Positions 41,621-50,725 of a stretch of DNA of 64,000 nt are shown here, piece by piece. The notes below the pieces were generated by a model. The model saw only the letters and a list, made by a program, of their open reading frames with translations, was not told where the DNA came from and ran no database searches. Origin of the DNA: JAGOUA01 sp964428975 (GTDB lineage Bacteria; Patescibacteriota; Patescibacteriia; 2-12-FULL-60-25); NCBI GenBank assembly GCA_964428975.1, contig CAYSAI010000001.1:1-64000 (forward strand), read 5' to 3'. Within the stretch, counting starts at the first letter, position 1, and each line of letters begins with the position of its first letter. The position numbers and the translations under genes were made by a program.

Positions 41621-42601
41621 CTACGATTCCCACGGAAGCGCGATATCTTCCCATTCTGCACGAAGCGTTTTCACGAGCCACGGCTCTTCCTCAAGAAAGA
41701 CGTGTGTATGCATTAAGTCAAACCGTTCTGCATCCGACGCGCTTCGAAGATCGTCGCCTCGCTCGTTGCGCAGCGAAACGATTTCTGGACGTGTTTCAAA
41801 AGGCTTCCAGAGAAGTGCAAGGAGCACACCCCGCCCTTTCCCCTCGCGTACAAGCCGCAGTGCCTCCTGACGCGCAAGCCACGTTCCAAGATTGAAGGGG
41901 TGGCGCGGGGCGAATCCAACTCCCGACACATTCGAGGGAAGCGGCGAAGACGTTTGGTCGATGCTCGCCCCACGCCCGCTCATGCCCGCACGACGACGAA
42001 GCCCTCCTCCTCGTTCCAGCCCTCGCGCAAGGCGAAGCGTCCATCCATCCAAAAGCGTGGTTCGTAGCGAGGTGAGACACGTCTCAAGAAGCGTGCGTTG
42101 ATCGGCAGGCACGTAATCAAGACGCAGAAGCAGCTCTTTTTTTCGCTCATCAGCCAGAAGTTCGTAGTCTGAACCGATCACAAAACCGTTTGGATCTTGC
42201 ACACGAAGCATTTCGAGAGCTTGAACGAACGAACGCGCTTGCTCACGAACGAACGGCCAGCCAGAAGCCGTATCCGCCGTCGCATATCCATGAACGATGC
42301 ACGTTTCTGCGCTCGCTGCCGCAGGAAGAAGCTCGCTATCTACCGATTCACAGGTGAGAAATGGTTCGCAGGTGATTGCAGGATCCACGCTCGCAAGCAC
42401 CTGTTTTAGCTCCATGAGCGCATCAAAATCAGCCGTAGAAACGATATCTCCATCAAGAAACACGCTTTCTCGACCACCCGTTGCACACAACCGCGTCCGT
42501 GCCTGCACATCACGCCGAAGATAGGCTTCGACGAGTGTCGCGCAGAGCAGATCGCACACACGATCTGGATGACCCGGCCCCAAAACACGCGCAAACGGCA
42601 T
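41621..42601 (-). CDS. AdoMet synthetase-like protein, archaeal-type motifs
   Basis: A 326-aa protein. Near the start, RVLGPGHPDRVCDLLC corresponds to the GHPD motif of methionine adenosyltransferase. Near 205-250, GLRRRAGMSGRGASIDQ and APRHPFNLGTWLARQEALRLV resemble the archaeal-type GMTGRGNR and NPVNHVGK motifs rather than the bacterial GGxGAFSGKDPTK loop. If active it would make S-adenosylmethionine for the methyltransferases here (RsmI, the TehB-like protein). It is highly diverged. The GHPD Lys is Arg and there are other substitutions, so activity is uncertain. It begins 3 bases after the uvrD stop. Confidence 0.6.
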   Translation of the reverse strand: MPFARVLGPGHPDRVCDLLCATLVEAYLRRDVQARTRLCATGGRESVFLDGDIVSTADFDALMELKQVLASVDPAITCEPFLTCESVDSELLPAAASAETCIVHGYATADTASGWPFVREQARSFVQALEMLRVQDPNGFVIGSDYELLADERKKELLLRLDYVPADQRTLLETCLTSLRTTLLDGWTLRLARGLERGGGLRRRAGMSGRGASIDQTSSPLPSNVSGVGFAPRHPFNLGTWLARQEALRLVREGKGRGVLLALLWKPFETRPEIVSLRNERGDDLRSASDAERFDLMHTHVFLEEEPWLVKTLRAEWEDIALPWES

Positions 42602-42603
42602 AC

Positions 42604-44619
42604 CTATCGCAGAGCCTGATCGATCGTCGGCTCGTCGTCCATCCACCCCTCATCGTGATACGCTCGCGTGGGTAAAAAGCCTCGCTGCGCAAGAGGATCA
42701 CGCGTTTCGACACGTTCGAAAAGTGTTTGCGGAACCTCTTCCAAAAACGTACTTGGTTGTTGAAATTGAAGGACATCGTACCCAAGCGTCATCGGATAGG
42801 TGAGGAACAACTCTCGCCTCGCACGCGTGACGGCCACATAAAACAGCCGCCGTTCTTCTTCCATGCCACCATCTTCGGCGAGCGCTCGACGGCTTGGGAA
42901 GCTTTGATCTGCGAGGTGCATCACGAACACCGCTTGCCATTCGAGACCCTTCGCTTGATGGATCGTCGAAAGCACAACCCGATCTTCCGCCGCTTCCGAA
43001 CCCCCAAACGACGATCCGTCTCGTTTCGCGAGAATATCGTCGTAAAGCGCGATATCCGCAAGAAAGAGCGTCGTATCATGATACGATTCCGCGAAAAGCG
43101 CGAGCTGCTCAAGATCATCGAGGCGTTCGCGCCAGTTGGGATATTCTTGCTCAAGCGAACGTTTGTACGAAGACATCGCGACGCGACGAAGCACGGTGCT
43201 GGGCCATTCAGAGAGCGTTCCAAGGCTCTCGAGAATGGACACGAGCGCCTGCCACCCTTCACGAGCCTTGCTCTTCCACGCATGCGAGAGCGTGAGCGAT
43301 TCTTCCCATGTATCAATCCTCGAGAGGCGTTTTGCAAACGCACTCGCGCCCGTCGCGCCGATACCCTGTTGCAACTGCAAAATACGGAGCCACGCCACTT
43401 CATCTTTTGGATTGTGCCGCACGCGCAAGAAACAGAGCGCGTCTTTGATATGCGCTCGCTCAAAAAACTTCTGCCCACCGCGATATTCATAAGGAACCCC
43501 TCGTTTGATGAGCTCAAATTCCAGCGTCTGCGAATGCGCGCTCGAACGAAAGAGTACGGCTATATCTTGCAAGCGAAGGCCTTTTGCCCGCAAACGTTCG
43601 ACAGAATCGGCGATAAAACGCGACTCTTGACCCGCGGACGAACACGCGGCGAGCTTCGGCTTCTCTCCACTTTCCCCCATGGCTCTCAAATCTTTTTCAA
43701 ATTGGCCTGCGTTATGCTTCAGCGAGGCATTCGCAACCGCAAGAATCTGTGGCGTTGAGCGATAGTTCGCAAGAAGCTTGAACATCTTCGCCTCTGGCCA
43801 TTGTTTTGGAAAAGCGAGGATGTTTTGCACATCTGCTCCACGAAAGGCGTAAATCGATTGTGCATCATCGCCCACCACCAGCACCTGCCCGTGGATCTGC
43901 GCAAACCCCTTCACGATTCTCGCTTGCAAAGCGTTCGTGTCTTGGTATTCATCCACGAGTACATAGCGAAATTGTCTCGCAATGAGCGGTCCATGGAGCG
44001 GATGCTCAAGAAGGGACACCAAGAGCGAAAGCAGATCATCGAAATCCATCATGTTACCGGCTTTTTTCCGCGATTGGTACAACGTCTGTATTGCTTCGAG
44101 CTCGTGTGCCGCTTCCGCGAAGTGCGGATGTTTCATTGCAAGCGTTTCTTCTATCGTGTGCTGCACATTGCGTGTATAGGAAAGAACGTCTTGTACAACA
44201 GCGACAGAGGGGAAGCGTTTATTTTTCGTATCCACGCCACGTTCCTTCATAAGCGCTTTTAAGAGCGCCCTCGCATCTTCCGCATCCATAATACTGAATC
44301 CCGCCGTATAGCCAAGCTCTGACGCAAACCGCCGCAACAGACGACTCGCAATCGAATGAAACGTGCCTCCCCACAGGGTTCGCGCGTCATGCGGAACAAG
44401 CCCCTTCACACGATCAAGCATCTGACGCGCCGCTTTATTCGTGAAGGTCAGCAGCAAGATAGAGGCTGGATCAACCCCCTTCTCAAAGAGCGCGGCCACG
44501 CGATACGTGAGCGTTCGCGTTTTTCCAGAACCCGCGCCTGCCAGAACGAGACACGCCCCATCGCCGTGGAGCACCACGTCTAACTGTTCTGCGTTCAGCT
44601 CGCCTGCATAATCAATCAT
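42604..44619 (-). CDS. UvrD/PcrA-type ATP-dependent DNA helicase
   Basis: A 671-aa superfamily 1A 3'-5' helicase. Walker A is AGAGSGKT at about 27-34 with the Q-motif LNAEQLDVV before it. LLLTFTNKAARQMLDRV, YVLVDEYQDTNALQARIV (Walker B), VVGDDAQSIYAFRGA, LLANYRSTPQILAVAN, VLFRSSAHSQTLEFEL, VLSTIHQAKGLEWQAVFV and LFYVAVTRARRELFLTYP follow in order. It acts in excision and mismatch repair and in clearing replication forks. The length fits PcrA/UvrD-like enzymes. It is followed by the metK-like gene. Confidence 0.95.
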   Translation of the reverse strand: MIDYAGELNAEQLDVVLHGDGACLVLAGAGSGKTRTLTYRVAALFEKGVDPASILLLTFTNKAARQMLDRVKGLVPHDARTLWGGTFHSIASRLLRRFASELGYTAGFSIMDAEDARALLKALMKERGVDTKNKRFPSVAVVQDVLSYTRNVQHTIEETLAMKHPHFAEAAHELEAIQTLYQSRKKAGNMMDFDDLLSLLVSLLEHPLHGPLIARQFRYVLVDEYQDTNALQARIVKGFAQIHGQVLVVGDDAQSIYAFRGADVQNILAFPKQWPEAKMFKLLANYRSTPQILAVANASLKHNAGQFEKDLRAMGESGEKPKLAACSSAGQESRFIADSVERLRAKGLRLQDIAVLFRSSAHSQTLEFELIKRGVPYEYRGGQKFFERAHIKDALCFLRVRHNPKDEVAWLRILQLQQGIGATGASAFAKRLSRIDTWEESLTLSHAWKSKAREGWQALVSILESLGTLSEWPSTVLRRVAMSSYKRSLEQEYPNWRERLDDLEQLALFAESYHDTTLFLADIALYDDILAKRDGSSFGGSEAAEDRVVLSTIHQAKGLEWQAVFVMHLADQSFPSRRALAEDGGMEEERRLFYVAVTRARRELFLTYPMTLGYDVLQFQQPSTFLEEVPQTLFERVETRDPLAQRGFLPTRAYHDEGWMDDEPTIDQALR

Positions 44620-44633
44620 GCGCAGAGCGTAGC

Positions 44634-44660
44634 AAAAAAAACGACCCCCTCGCTAGGGGG
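44634..44660 (-). terminator. Terminator of the 216-aa gene
   Basis: CCCCCTAGCGAGGGGG forms a short-loop stem, followed by TCGTTTTTTTT on the minus strand. The gene stop lies in the stem. Confidence 0.8.
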
Positions 44661-45303
44661 CCAGTACTCTCGCACGACGAGCGAGGAGGAGGGCAGGGCG
44701 AAACGTCCGCCAACCCGTGGGATCGAAACGACGCAGGCGCGTGCGAATCTCGAGTGCTGCCTCGGTCAGCACCATCGTCTTGCTCTCGATGCCGTTCTCA
44801 TCGGTACACCCTTCAAGACGAGCGGCTCCCACCTCATAGAGCAGACGCTTCGTCCCGAACGCGTTCATGAGACAGGCCATCCACACAAGCCTACGCCCCT
44901 CTTCCGAAAAAAGGCGTACTCCGTATAGATCTCGCCACGCTGTCTTTCGAATGAATGCGTTCCAGAGAACATTCGATGAAAAGGGCGGAAGGGAAAATGC
45001 CTGTCCAGTCACGTCCCTCACGCTTACACATCCGCTCACGAGTTCACTGTACAACTCCCTCGCCCATTCAACGCTCCCTCCTGTGAAAGACAGAAGGAAA
45101 TCACTCACACCCTTCATCAGAAGGAGAAGATACGGATCACTCGCTCCGCGCAGATCGTCCGGTTTTTTTCGTCCTGATGTCTGAAAAAATACCTCTCGCT
45201 GCGCCGAACCTGACCATTCAAGACGCGCTTCCGCGAAGGTGAGTTCCTTCGATGAGGCGCCCCCTCCCTCTCTTCCTGCACGATGTTCGTCCATGGACTC
45301 CAT
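44653..45303 (-). CDS. Orphan hypothetical protein, 216 aa
   Basis: I do not recognise it. A longer frame exists (to 45423), but its first 40 residues include a repeat-derived segment (SHAPLGRGAYEGRTS). The downstream ATG at 45303 follows a GGGAGG site and lies about 85 bases behind a TTGACA promoter. The protein is soluble-looking and helical (DPYLLLLMKGVSDFLLSFTGGSVEWARELYSELV, TMVLTEAALEIRTRLRRF). It is a single-gene unit with its own terminator. Confidence 0.6.
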   Translation of the reverse strand: MESMDEHRAGREGGGASSKELTFAEARLEWSGSAQREVFFQTSGRKKPDDLRGASDPYLLLLMKGVSDFLLSFTGGSVEWARELYSELVSGCVSVRDVTGQAFSLPPFSSNVLWNAFIRKTAWRDLYGVRLFSEEGRRLVWMACLMNAFGTKRLLYEVGAARLEGCTDENGIESKTMVLTEAALEIRTRLRRFDPTGWRTFRPALLLARRARVLAP

Positions 45304-45310
45304 AGAAGTC

Positions 45311-45343
45311 CTCCCTTCGTAAGCCCCTCTGCCAAGGGGGGCG
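45311..45343. repeat. Palindrome-P-related sequence in the leader of the 216-aa gene
   Basis: TTCGTAAGCCCCTCT and the following CCAAGGGGGG keep the elements of repeat P (TTCGTAA, CCCCTC) in rearranged order. The complement carries the GGGAGG ribosome binding site just before ATG 45303. Confidence 0.45.
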
Positions 45344-45394
45344 TGAGACATGAGAACCGTTTCCTCATCTGCCGCTCGATACGACCGATAGCTC

Positions 45395-45423
45395 ATTCGA
45401 CCATAATTTTTTGATTCTGTCAA
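45395..45423 (-). promoter_or_regulatory. Promoter for the 216-aa gene
   Basis: TTGACA (45418-45423), 17 bases, TCGAAT on the minus strand, downstream of mltG. It supports a start at 45303 rather than 45423. Confidence 0.5.
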
Positions 45424-45436
45424 ACCAAGTCGCTCA

Positions 45437-46483
45437 TTAAAAACCCGCTTTTACACGATTTTTTGCATGCTCTGCAAGGGTTTGCCCGTAGAATACCTTT
45501 CCCTCGGCATTGGTTAAAAAATAGCGATAGCCCCGTACATCAGGGTTTAACACCGCTTGAATAGAAGAGAAGCTTGGATTATTGATAGGCGCAGGAGGAA
45601 GTCCCTTGTTTTTATAGGTATTAAACGGAGAACGAAGAGCAAGATCACGAGTCGTCGAACGTGCTCGACCAGATCGTGTGATATACTCAATCGTTGCATC
45701 GCTTTGAAGAAGCATCCCCTCGCGTAATCGCGTCAAAAACACGCCTGCCACGAGACGGCGATCTTCGTCCGTTGCCACCTCTTTTTCCACGATCGACGCA
45801 AGGCGAATCACCTCATCCAAACTCACTAAAGGCGCGCTCTTTTCCGTAAGCGACAACGGAATCACGCGACGTTCGAACGCTTCGAGCTGTTTTCGCACGA
45901 GACTTTCTGGAAGCTGTTCTTGCCATACACGATACGTATCAGGAAAAAGATAGCCTTCGAGCGAACGCTGGTCGGGAAGTGCTCGTAAAAAGGAAAATTC
46001 CTCGCGCCATGCTTTCGCGAAACGACGTTCGTTTGCTCGTTCGCCAAGCGTGGCACGAACAGAGGTCGCAGACACCCCAAAGCGCGTGACCAGCTCTTTT
46101 TCAATATCCGTGATGGTCCAACCTTCGATGATTTGTACACGCACTTCCGTTTTTGGCACTCCGCGGATCATTTCTGACACAATATCGCGATACGGCGTCC
46201 CTTCGCGAAGCTCGTATCCACCTGCCTTCAAACGATCTGTACGACGATCGAACAAGAGATACACACGAAAAAACCACGAAGAAGTGATCACACCTGCTTC
46301 TTTGAGCGCGTGAGTCATCGCCCCGCCCTCTGTTCCGAGGATCGTAACGGCACGTGGAGCGCTCACGCTTGGCACCTGCCACCAGCTTCTATACGCAAAC
46401 AGTATCGCGCAAAGAAGAAACACACTTCCTGCCAGTCCGAGAACGAGACGTTTTTTGAAGGAACCACGAGCTCGCGACTTCAT
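45437..46483 (-). CDS. mltG: Endolytic murein transglycosylase MltG (YceG-like)
   Basis: A 348-aa inner-membrane lytic transglycosylase that cuts nascent peptidoglycan strands. An anchor (LVLGLAGSVFLLCAILFAYRSWW) is followed by the LysM-like part (RTDRLKAGGYELREGTPYRDIVSEMIRG) and the catalytic domain. The active Glu is in RLASIVEKEVATDEDRRLVAGVFLTRL, and the fold continues with SPFNTYKNKGLPPAPINNPSFSSIQAVLNP and FLTNAEGKVFYGQTLAEHAKN. It supports a peptidoglycan cell wall. Confidence 0.95.
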   Translation of the reverse strand: MKSRARGSFKKRLVLGLAGSVFLLCAILFAYRSWWQVPSVSAPRAVTILGTEGGAMTHALKEAGVITSSWFFRVYLLFDRRTDRLKAGGYELREGTPYRDIVSEMIRGVPKTEVRVQIIEGWTITDIEKELVTRFGVSATSVRATLGERANERRFAKAWREEFSFLRALPDQRSLEGYLFPDTYRVWQEQLPESLVRKQLEAFERRVIPLSLTEKSAPLVSLDEVIRLASIVEKEVATDEDRRLVAGVFLTRLREGMLLQSDATIEYITRSGRARSTTRDLALRSPFNTYKNKGLPPAPINNPSFSSIQAVLNPDVRGYRYFLTNAEGKVFYGQTLAEHAKNRVKAGF

Positions 46484-46507
46484 ACGAGGTATGATAGCAC
46501 AGAAACC

Positions 46508-47167
46508 TCACCTCACCCCTGCCCCTCTCCTTCGTAAGGAGAGGGGTTTGAGCCCCGTTGGACAGATCGAGAGCAAGGGACACGTCGCGCACAGAGGTTT
46601 TTGTGAACGACAAAACGCTCGACCAAACGGCACGAACACACGGTTCATCTCGCCCCACGCCTCGCGCGGAAGCGCCCGCTTCAGTTCTTGCTCAACGTGA
46701 ACAGGGCTCGTCCCTTTCACCCAACCAAGCCGCTTTGTGATACGAAGCACGTGCGTATCAACAGCAATTGCGGGTAGGCCGAAGGCATACCACAGCACGC
46801 AACTCGCCGTTTTTCGACCGACGCCCGCAAGCTCGACCAGTTCTTCCATCGTGCGAGGCACCTCACCCTGATGACGTTCGATGATCTGCTGCCCAAGGAG
46901 CTTGAGTGCACGCGCTTTCGACGGAGACAAGCCAACGCTTTTGATGCACTCGCGAATAGCCTCGACATTCGCCGCGGCAAGATCATGAAACGTGGGAAAT
47001 CGCGCTTTGAGCGTAGGATAGACCTTCATCACCTGTTCATCGCGCGTGCGAGCAGAAAGAAGCGTCGCAATAAGCGTATCTTGCGGCGTCCCGAAGGCGA
47101 CCATCGCGGGCTCCGTAAACCGTTTCGCGAGGAGAGCTATCACGTCTGCGCGCGCCTGTTTCGTCAT
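46508..47167 (-). CDS. nth: Endonuclease III
   Basis: A 219-aa DNA glycosylase/AP lyase for oxidised pyrimidines. Helix-hairpin-helix with catalytic Lys: LAGVGRKTASCVLWYA. The Asp is in AIAVDTHVLRITKRLGW. Cluster ligands are C-x6-C-x2-C-x5-C (CRSQKPLCATCPLLSIC). I start at MTKQARADVIALL. The last residues (PLSLRRRGAGVR) are encoded by palindromic repeat P read in frame before a TGA. Its start overlaps the gpmI stop by 4 bases. Confidence 0.95.
   Translation of the reverse strand: MTKQARADVIALLAKRFTEPAMVAFGTPQDTLIATLLSARTRDEQVMKVYPTLKARFPTFHDLAAANVEAIRECIKSVGLSPSKARALKLLGQQIIERHQGEVPRTMEELVELAGVGRKTASCVLWYAFGLPAIAVDTHVLRITKRLGWVKGTSPVHVEQELKRALPREAWGEMNRVFVPFGRAFCRSQKPLCATCPLLSICPTGLKPLSLRRRGAGVR
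46522..46546. repeat. Palindromic repeat P, copy 3 (extends nth)
   Basis: Same palindrome as at 4-28 with identical arms. It encodes the last 12 or so residues of Nth on the minus strand. Its flanks share CACCTCACCCCT with the other copies. Confidence 0.85.
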
Positions 47168-48738
47168 ATAAGGCTCCGTCCCGTCATATCTGGCGAGGGA
47201 GGAATGCCGAGAAGAGCACACACCGTGGGAGCAATATCCGCAAGCATTCCAGAGGGAGGGGTAAAGGAGAGATCGCCGCCGATCACATCTCCGCTCGCCG
47301 CTTTTTGCCCTTCAAGTTCTTGCGCGATAATCACGCACGGAACGGGGTTTGTTGAGTGCTCTTTGTCCATCTCTCCTGTCGTGAGATTTGTCACCTCTTC
47401 GGCATTGCCATGATCTGCCGTGATCACAAGCGCCCCACCCACTCCAAGCACTGCATCGCTCATCTGTCCGATACACGCATCCATCGCCTCACAGGCGAGT
47501 TTTGTCGCTTCTTCGTTCCCTGTATGTCCCACCATGTCTGCATTCGCGAAATTCACCACAATAAACTCATACGAACGCGCAAGCACCTCTTTCACCACAC
47601 GTTCCGTCACTTCACGAACAGACATATCTGGGGTGAGATCGTACGAAGACACAGCCGGAGACGGAATCATGGCTCGTTCCTCCCCAGGAAACACCGCTTC
47701 TTTCATCCCATTCAAAAAAAAGGTCACGTGCGCATATTTTTCTGTTTCAGCGATATGCAGCTGTTTGAATCCCGCTTCTGACACGATACGCGCAAGACAT
47801 GACTCAATAATATGGGGTGGATACACCACATCGAGGGGCAAATCTTTTTCGTATTCCGTCATCGAGACAAACGCAAGATTTTGGAGATAGGTACGTGGGA
47901 ACTTCTCAAACGCAGGCAACACGAACGCTTTTGCCAGCTCACGCGCGCGATCTGGACGAAAATTAAAGAAGATAACCGTATCCCCCGCTTCGACCATCGC
48001 GACCGGTTTTCCGTTTTTTGTCAGCACCGTCGGCACGAACTGCTCATCATACACCTTTTGCGCGTACGAAGCGGTAATCGCCGCAAGAGGATCACTCGCT
48101 TGCGTACCCTCTCCCTTCACGATCGCGTTATACGCTTGTTCGATCCGATCCCACCGATTGTCCCGATCCATCGCGTAGTAACGCCCAGAAAGAGACGCAA
48201 TCTCTCCCACGCCAAGCTCTTGCATCTTCGCAAGCGTCTCTCCGACAAATCCTTTTGCCGAAGTGTACGCCGTGTCGCGCCCATCTAAAAACGCATGAAG
48301 ATACACATCCTTCATTCCAAGACGCTTCGCGCATTCGAGAAGCGCGTGGGCGTGTTCTTGCGAAGCATGTACGTTTCCTTGTGAAAGACATCCCATAAGA
48401 TGCACCTTCTTTTTTGTGGTTTTTGCTCTCTGAATCGCTTGAACAAACAACGGATGCGTGTAGAAACGCTCGGCTTCGATTTCAAGATTAATGCGTGGAA
48501 AGCTTTGATAGAACACCCGTCCCGCTCCTATCGTGAGGTGCCCCACCTCGGAATTCCCCATTTCCCCCCAGGAAAGCCCGACGGCCGCCCCAGACGCCTG
48601 AACCGTCATCGCAGGATACGCTTGCACTAACTGCTGAAATCTCGGCATTTTTGCTGCTTTAACAGGATTTCCCTCCTCTGAGGGTGCCACGCCAAACCCA
48701 TCGAGAATAAGAAGAACGACAGGACGATGCGAAGTCAT
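47164..48738 (-). CDS. gpmI: 2,3-bisphosphoglycerate-independent phosphoglycerate mutase
   Basis: A 524-aa alkaline-phosphatase-superfamily enzyme converting 3-phosphoglycerate to 2-phosphoglycerate in glycolysis, using manganese. Metal-site LILDGFGV is near 9-16. The nucleophile Ser is in MGNSEVGHLTIGAGR. DGRDTAYTSAKGF, NFRPDRARELAKAF and GEAM-like NFANADMVGHTGN and ITADHGNAEEV complete the pattern. I start at MTSHRPVVLLILDG. This lower-glycolysis enzyme suits a fermentative CPR metabolism. Confidence 0.96.
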   Translation of the reverse strand: MTSHRPVVLLILDGFGVAPSEEGNPVKAAKMPRFQQLVQAYPAMTVQASGAAVGLSWGEMGNSEVGHLTIGAGRVFYQSFPRINLEIEAERFYTHPLFVQAIQRAKTTKKKVHLMGCLSQGNVHASQEHAHALLECAKRLGMKDVYLHAFLDGRDTAYTSAKGFVGETLAKMQELGVGEIASLSGRYYAMDRDNRWDRIEQAYNAIVKGEGTQASDPLAAITASYAQKVYDEQFVPTVLTKNGKPVAMVEAGDTVIFFNFRPDRARELAKAFVLPAFEKFPRTYLQNLAFVSMTEYEKDLPLDVVYPPHIIESCLARIVSEAGFKQLHIAETEKYAHVTFFLNGMKEAVFPGEERAMIPSPAVSSYDLTPDMSVREVTERVVKEVLARSYEFIVVNFANADMVGHTGNEEATKLACEAMDACIGQMSDAVLGVGGALVITADHGNAEEVTNLTTGEMDKEHSTNPVPCVIIAQELEGQKAASGDVIGGDLSFTPPSGMLADIAPTVCALLGIPPSPDMTGRSLI

Positions 48739-48783
48739 GCGGCCATCGTACTCGCCCATCTCTCGAGGAACAAGCCCAGATGA

Positions 48784-48812
48784 TTGACATACTGCCCTGT
48801 TTTTGATAGCTT
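48784..48812 (+). promoter_or_regulatory. Promoter for the 613-aa gene
   Basis: TTGACA at 48784-48789, 17 bases, TAGCTT at 48807-48812, upstream of the GGGAGG site and ATG 48870. Confidence 0.5.
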
Positions 48813-48869
48813 GCTTCATTCTCCGTGCCCATGGTGGGCCGAAGAACGTCCCTTGAAAGGGAGGATCAC

Positions 48870-50711
48870 ATGAACCAGATCGAAACGGCAGCCGTGGAGA
48901 GGTATCTCCACAATCTGTCAGAAGGATCGTCGAGGAAGCACGTAGGTCTTCGAGCCTTTGACTTGTTGCGAAGACACATCATGCGCGAGCCGCTCGCAAT
49001 CACCTACGAATGCTTTGCGCAGCTCATGACGGACGTGCCCATACTAATCGAATGGAAAATGGTCGTGTTCGAGGGTCCGACGGGCGGTCACCACGATGCG
49101 CTGCGTGCGTTCCTCGAGCAAGCCTGTCCGTACAGTCAGGAGATCGAAGCAGGGATGATGCGCCTCACCGAGATTCTTCTCTCGAACGAATGGTGGACGT
49201 ACGAAGACCTCGCTCTCGCTCACAAGGCGCAGAACGAACGCTGGTTTCCCTGCGTAAGCGATGAGAGCGACATGGGTCTACGTCTCCTCCGTCGTCTATC
49301 CATCGAAGAGAAGGTGTTCGCCGTCACAAGCGAGAATCAAAGCGAAAACCTCGGGCATCCTTGGTGCGAACTCTTTCTCTTCGCGGAAAAGATCGAGAAG
49401 AAGGAAACTTCGTCAAGCAGGGATCTGGTTGATCGTATCGACATGATTCTCGAAACATATTTCCCCGCTGTACTCGATGAGTATCTCGCACGAGGCAATC
49501 GGTTGCTCGAAACGACCAGGCCGTGGAAAGAGAACGAGCACGCTCGATGCCTCAAGATTCTCGAGCGCCTCGAAACGCTCCGTCATTTCGTCATGAGTCG
49601 CGACAAGGTGGAAAACACATCTTGGCAAGAGCATCATCGACTCATTTCGGAGATGCACCAGTTTCTCACGACGAGGCGCAATCCTGCTCCTGTGCCTCCT
49701 CTCGTGGCCACACTTCCGCCAGATCTTCCCGTGTTGTTCACGCCCCATACGGTGGACACCGGAGAAGGATCGGCACCGCGAGCGCAACCCACGATACAGA
49801 TGGGTTCCTCTGGAGGGTTCAATCCGTTCATTGTGTCAAAAGATGGAATTCCTGTGACAGGAGAAGCGGTGAAGGCTCTCATCACCGCAGAAGAGCTTCA
49901 TCCGATTCACGCCGTGAACGATAACGGGAAGGTACGTTCCGAGAAGATCTCTTCTCCTGCCGTACAACCTGCTCCTGCCTTGAAGCTCGTTCCTCCGATC
50001 ACGCCGGATCCAGAGCCCGCCCCGTCGCCTCAGGTGGAACCGGAACCGCCTCCGGTCGTCGAGGAGCCGAAGGTCATGCTCTCCCCCTCCATGGTGTTTG
50101 AGGCCATACCGAAGGTGGATCGGACCGATACGCTCAAAGGGGTCTCGGTCGTACAGGTGGAGACGACCACGCGAACGGAAACGCACGTGGTCAAAAGCGA
50201 AGCACCGACGAAGCGTGTTTCTGAACCCCCGCCTCCCGTTCCGCTTGAAAAGCAGAGCGTACTCAGTGTTCTCCTTCTCATTGTGGGTATCCTCGTCTTC
50301 GTGGGAGCGGTCTTCACCGCCATCAATGAGGCGAGGCATGAACCGATGGCTTCGTCCGATCATCAGCCTTCCGTAACGAGGGTATTGCTTCTGCCCCCCG
50401 TGGCGACGGATATCGGCTCGCCCGCAGAAGAGTCGTCGCTCGATCGACGGACGCGTGAGGCGCAGGAACGCCTCGTCCGCGCGAGAGCCGCTCTCCAGCC
50501 GCAGGCCTCGTCTTCGCCGCCCGCGCCTCCTCTTCCTCCAGCACTTCCCGCATTGCGAGCCATTCGTCTGCGAGACGTTCCCGGTGTGCAGAATCTGCGT
50601 CAGACGTACGTCCTCGAGTACGCCGCGCAAGCCCATCGGATGCAATGCGATCCGCCTCTCACCGCAGATGAGAACGGTGCAATCGATATCTCGCACTGCT
50701 TGATTCGCTAG
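48870..50711 (+). CDS. GC-rich orphan membrane protein, 613 aa
   Basis: I do not recognise a family. I start at MNQIETAAVERYL after GGGAGG; an earlier ATG would add 15 residues. Residues 1-280 are helical and Trp-containing (AQLMTDVPILIEWKMVVFEG, VDRIDMILETYFPAVLDEYLARGNRLLETT). About 290-460 is a Pro-rich linker. One span (SVLSVLLLIVGILVFVGAVFTAI, about 465-487) is followed by a Ser/Pro-rich segment. A small end domain (NLRQTYVLEYAAQAHRMQCDPPL) closes the protein. The layout is of a cytoplasmic domain, one span and an outside tail. It is a single-gene unit. Confidence 0.7.
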   Translation: MNQIETAAVERYLHNLSEGSSRKHVGLRAFDLLRRHIMREPLAITYECFAQLMTDVPILIEWKMVVFEGPTGGHHDALRAFLEQACPYSQEIEAGMMRLTEILLSNEWWTYEDLALAHKAQNERWFPCVSDESDMGLRLLRRLSIEEKVFAVTSENQSENLGHPWCELFLFAEKIEKKETSSSRDLVDRIDMILETYFPAVLDEYLARGNRLLETTRPWKENEHARCLKILERLETLRHFVMSRDKVENTSWQEHHRLISEMHQFLTTRRNPAPVPPLVATLPPDLPVLFTPHTVDTGEGSAPRAQPTIQMGSSGGFNPFIVSKDGIPVTGEAVKALITAEELHPIHAVNDNGKVRSEKISSPAVQPAPALKLVPPITPDPEPAPSPQVEPEPPPVVEEPKVMLSPSMVFEAIPKVDRTDTLKGVSVVQVETTTRTETHVVKSEAPTKRVSEPPPPVPLEKQSVLSVLLLIVGILVFVGAVFTAINEARHEPMASSDHQPSVTRVLLLPPVATDIGSPAEESSLDRRTREAQERLVRARAALQPQASSSPPAPPLPPALPALRAIRLRDVPGVQNLRQTYVLEYAAQAHRMQCDPPLTADENGAIDISHCLIR

Positions 50712-50725
50712 CGCACATCACCTAA

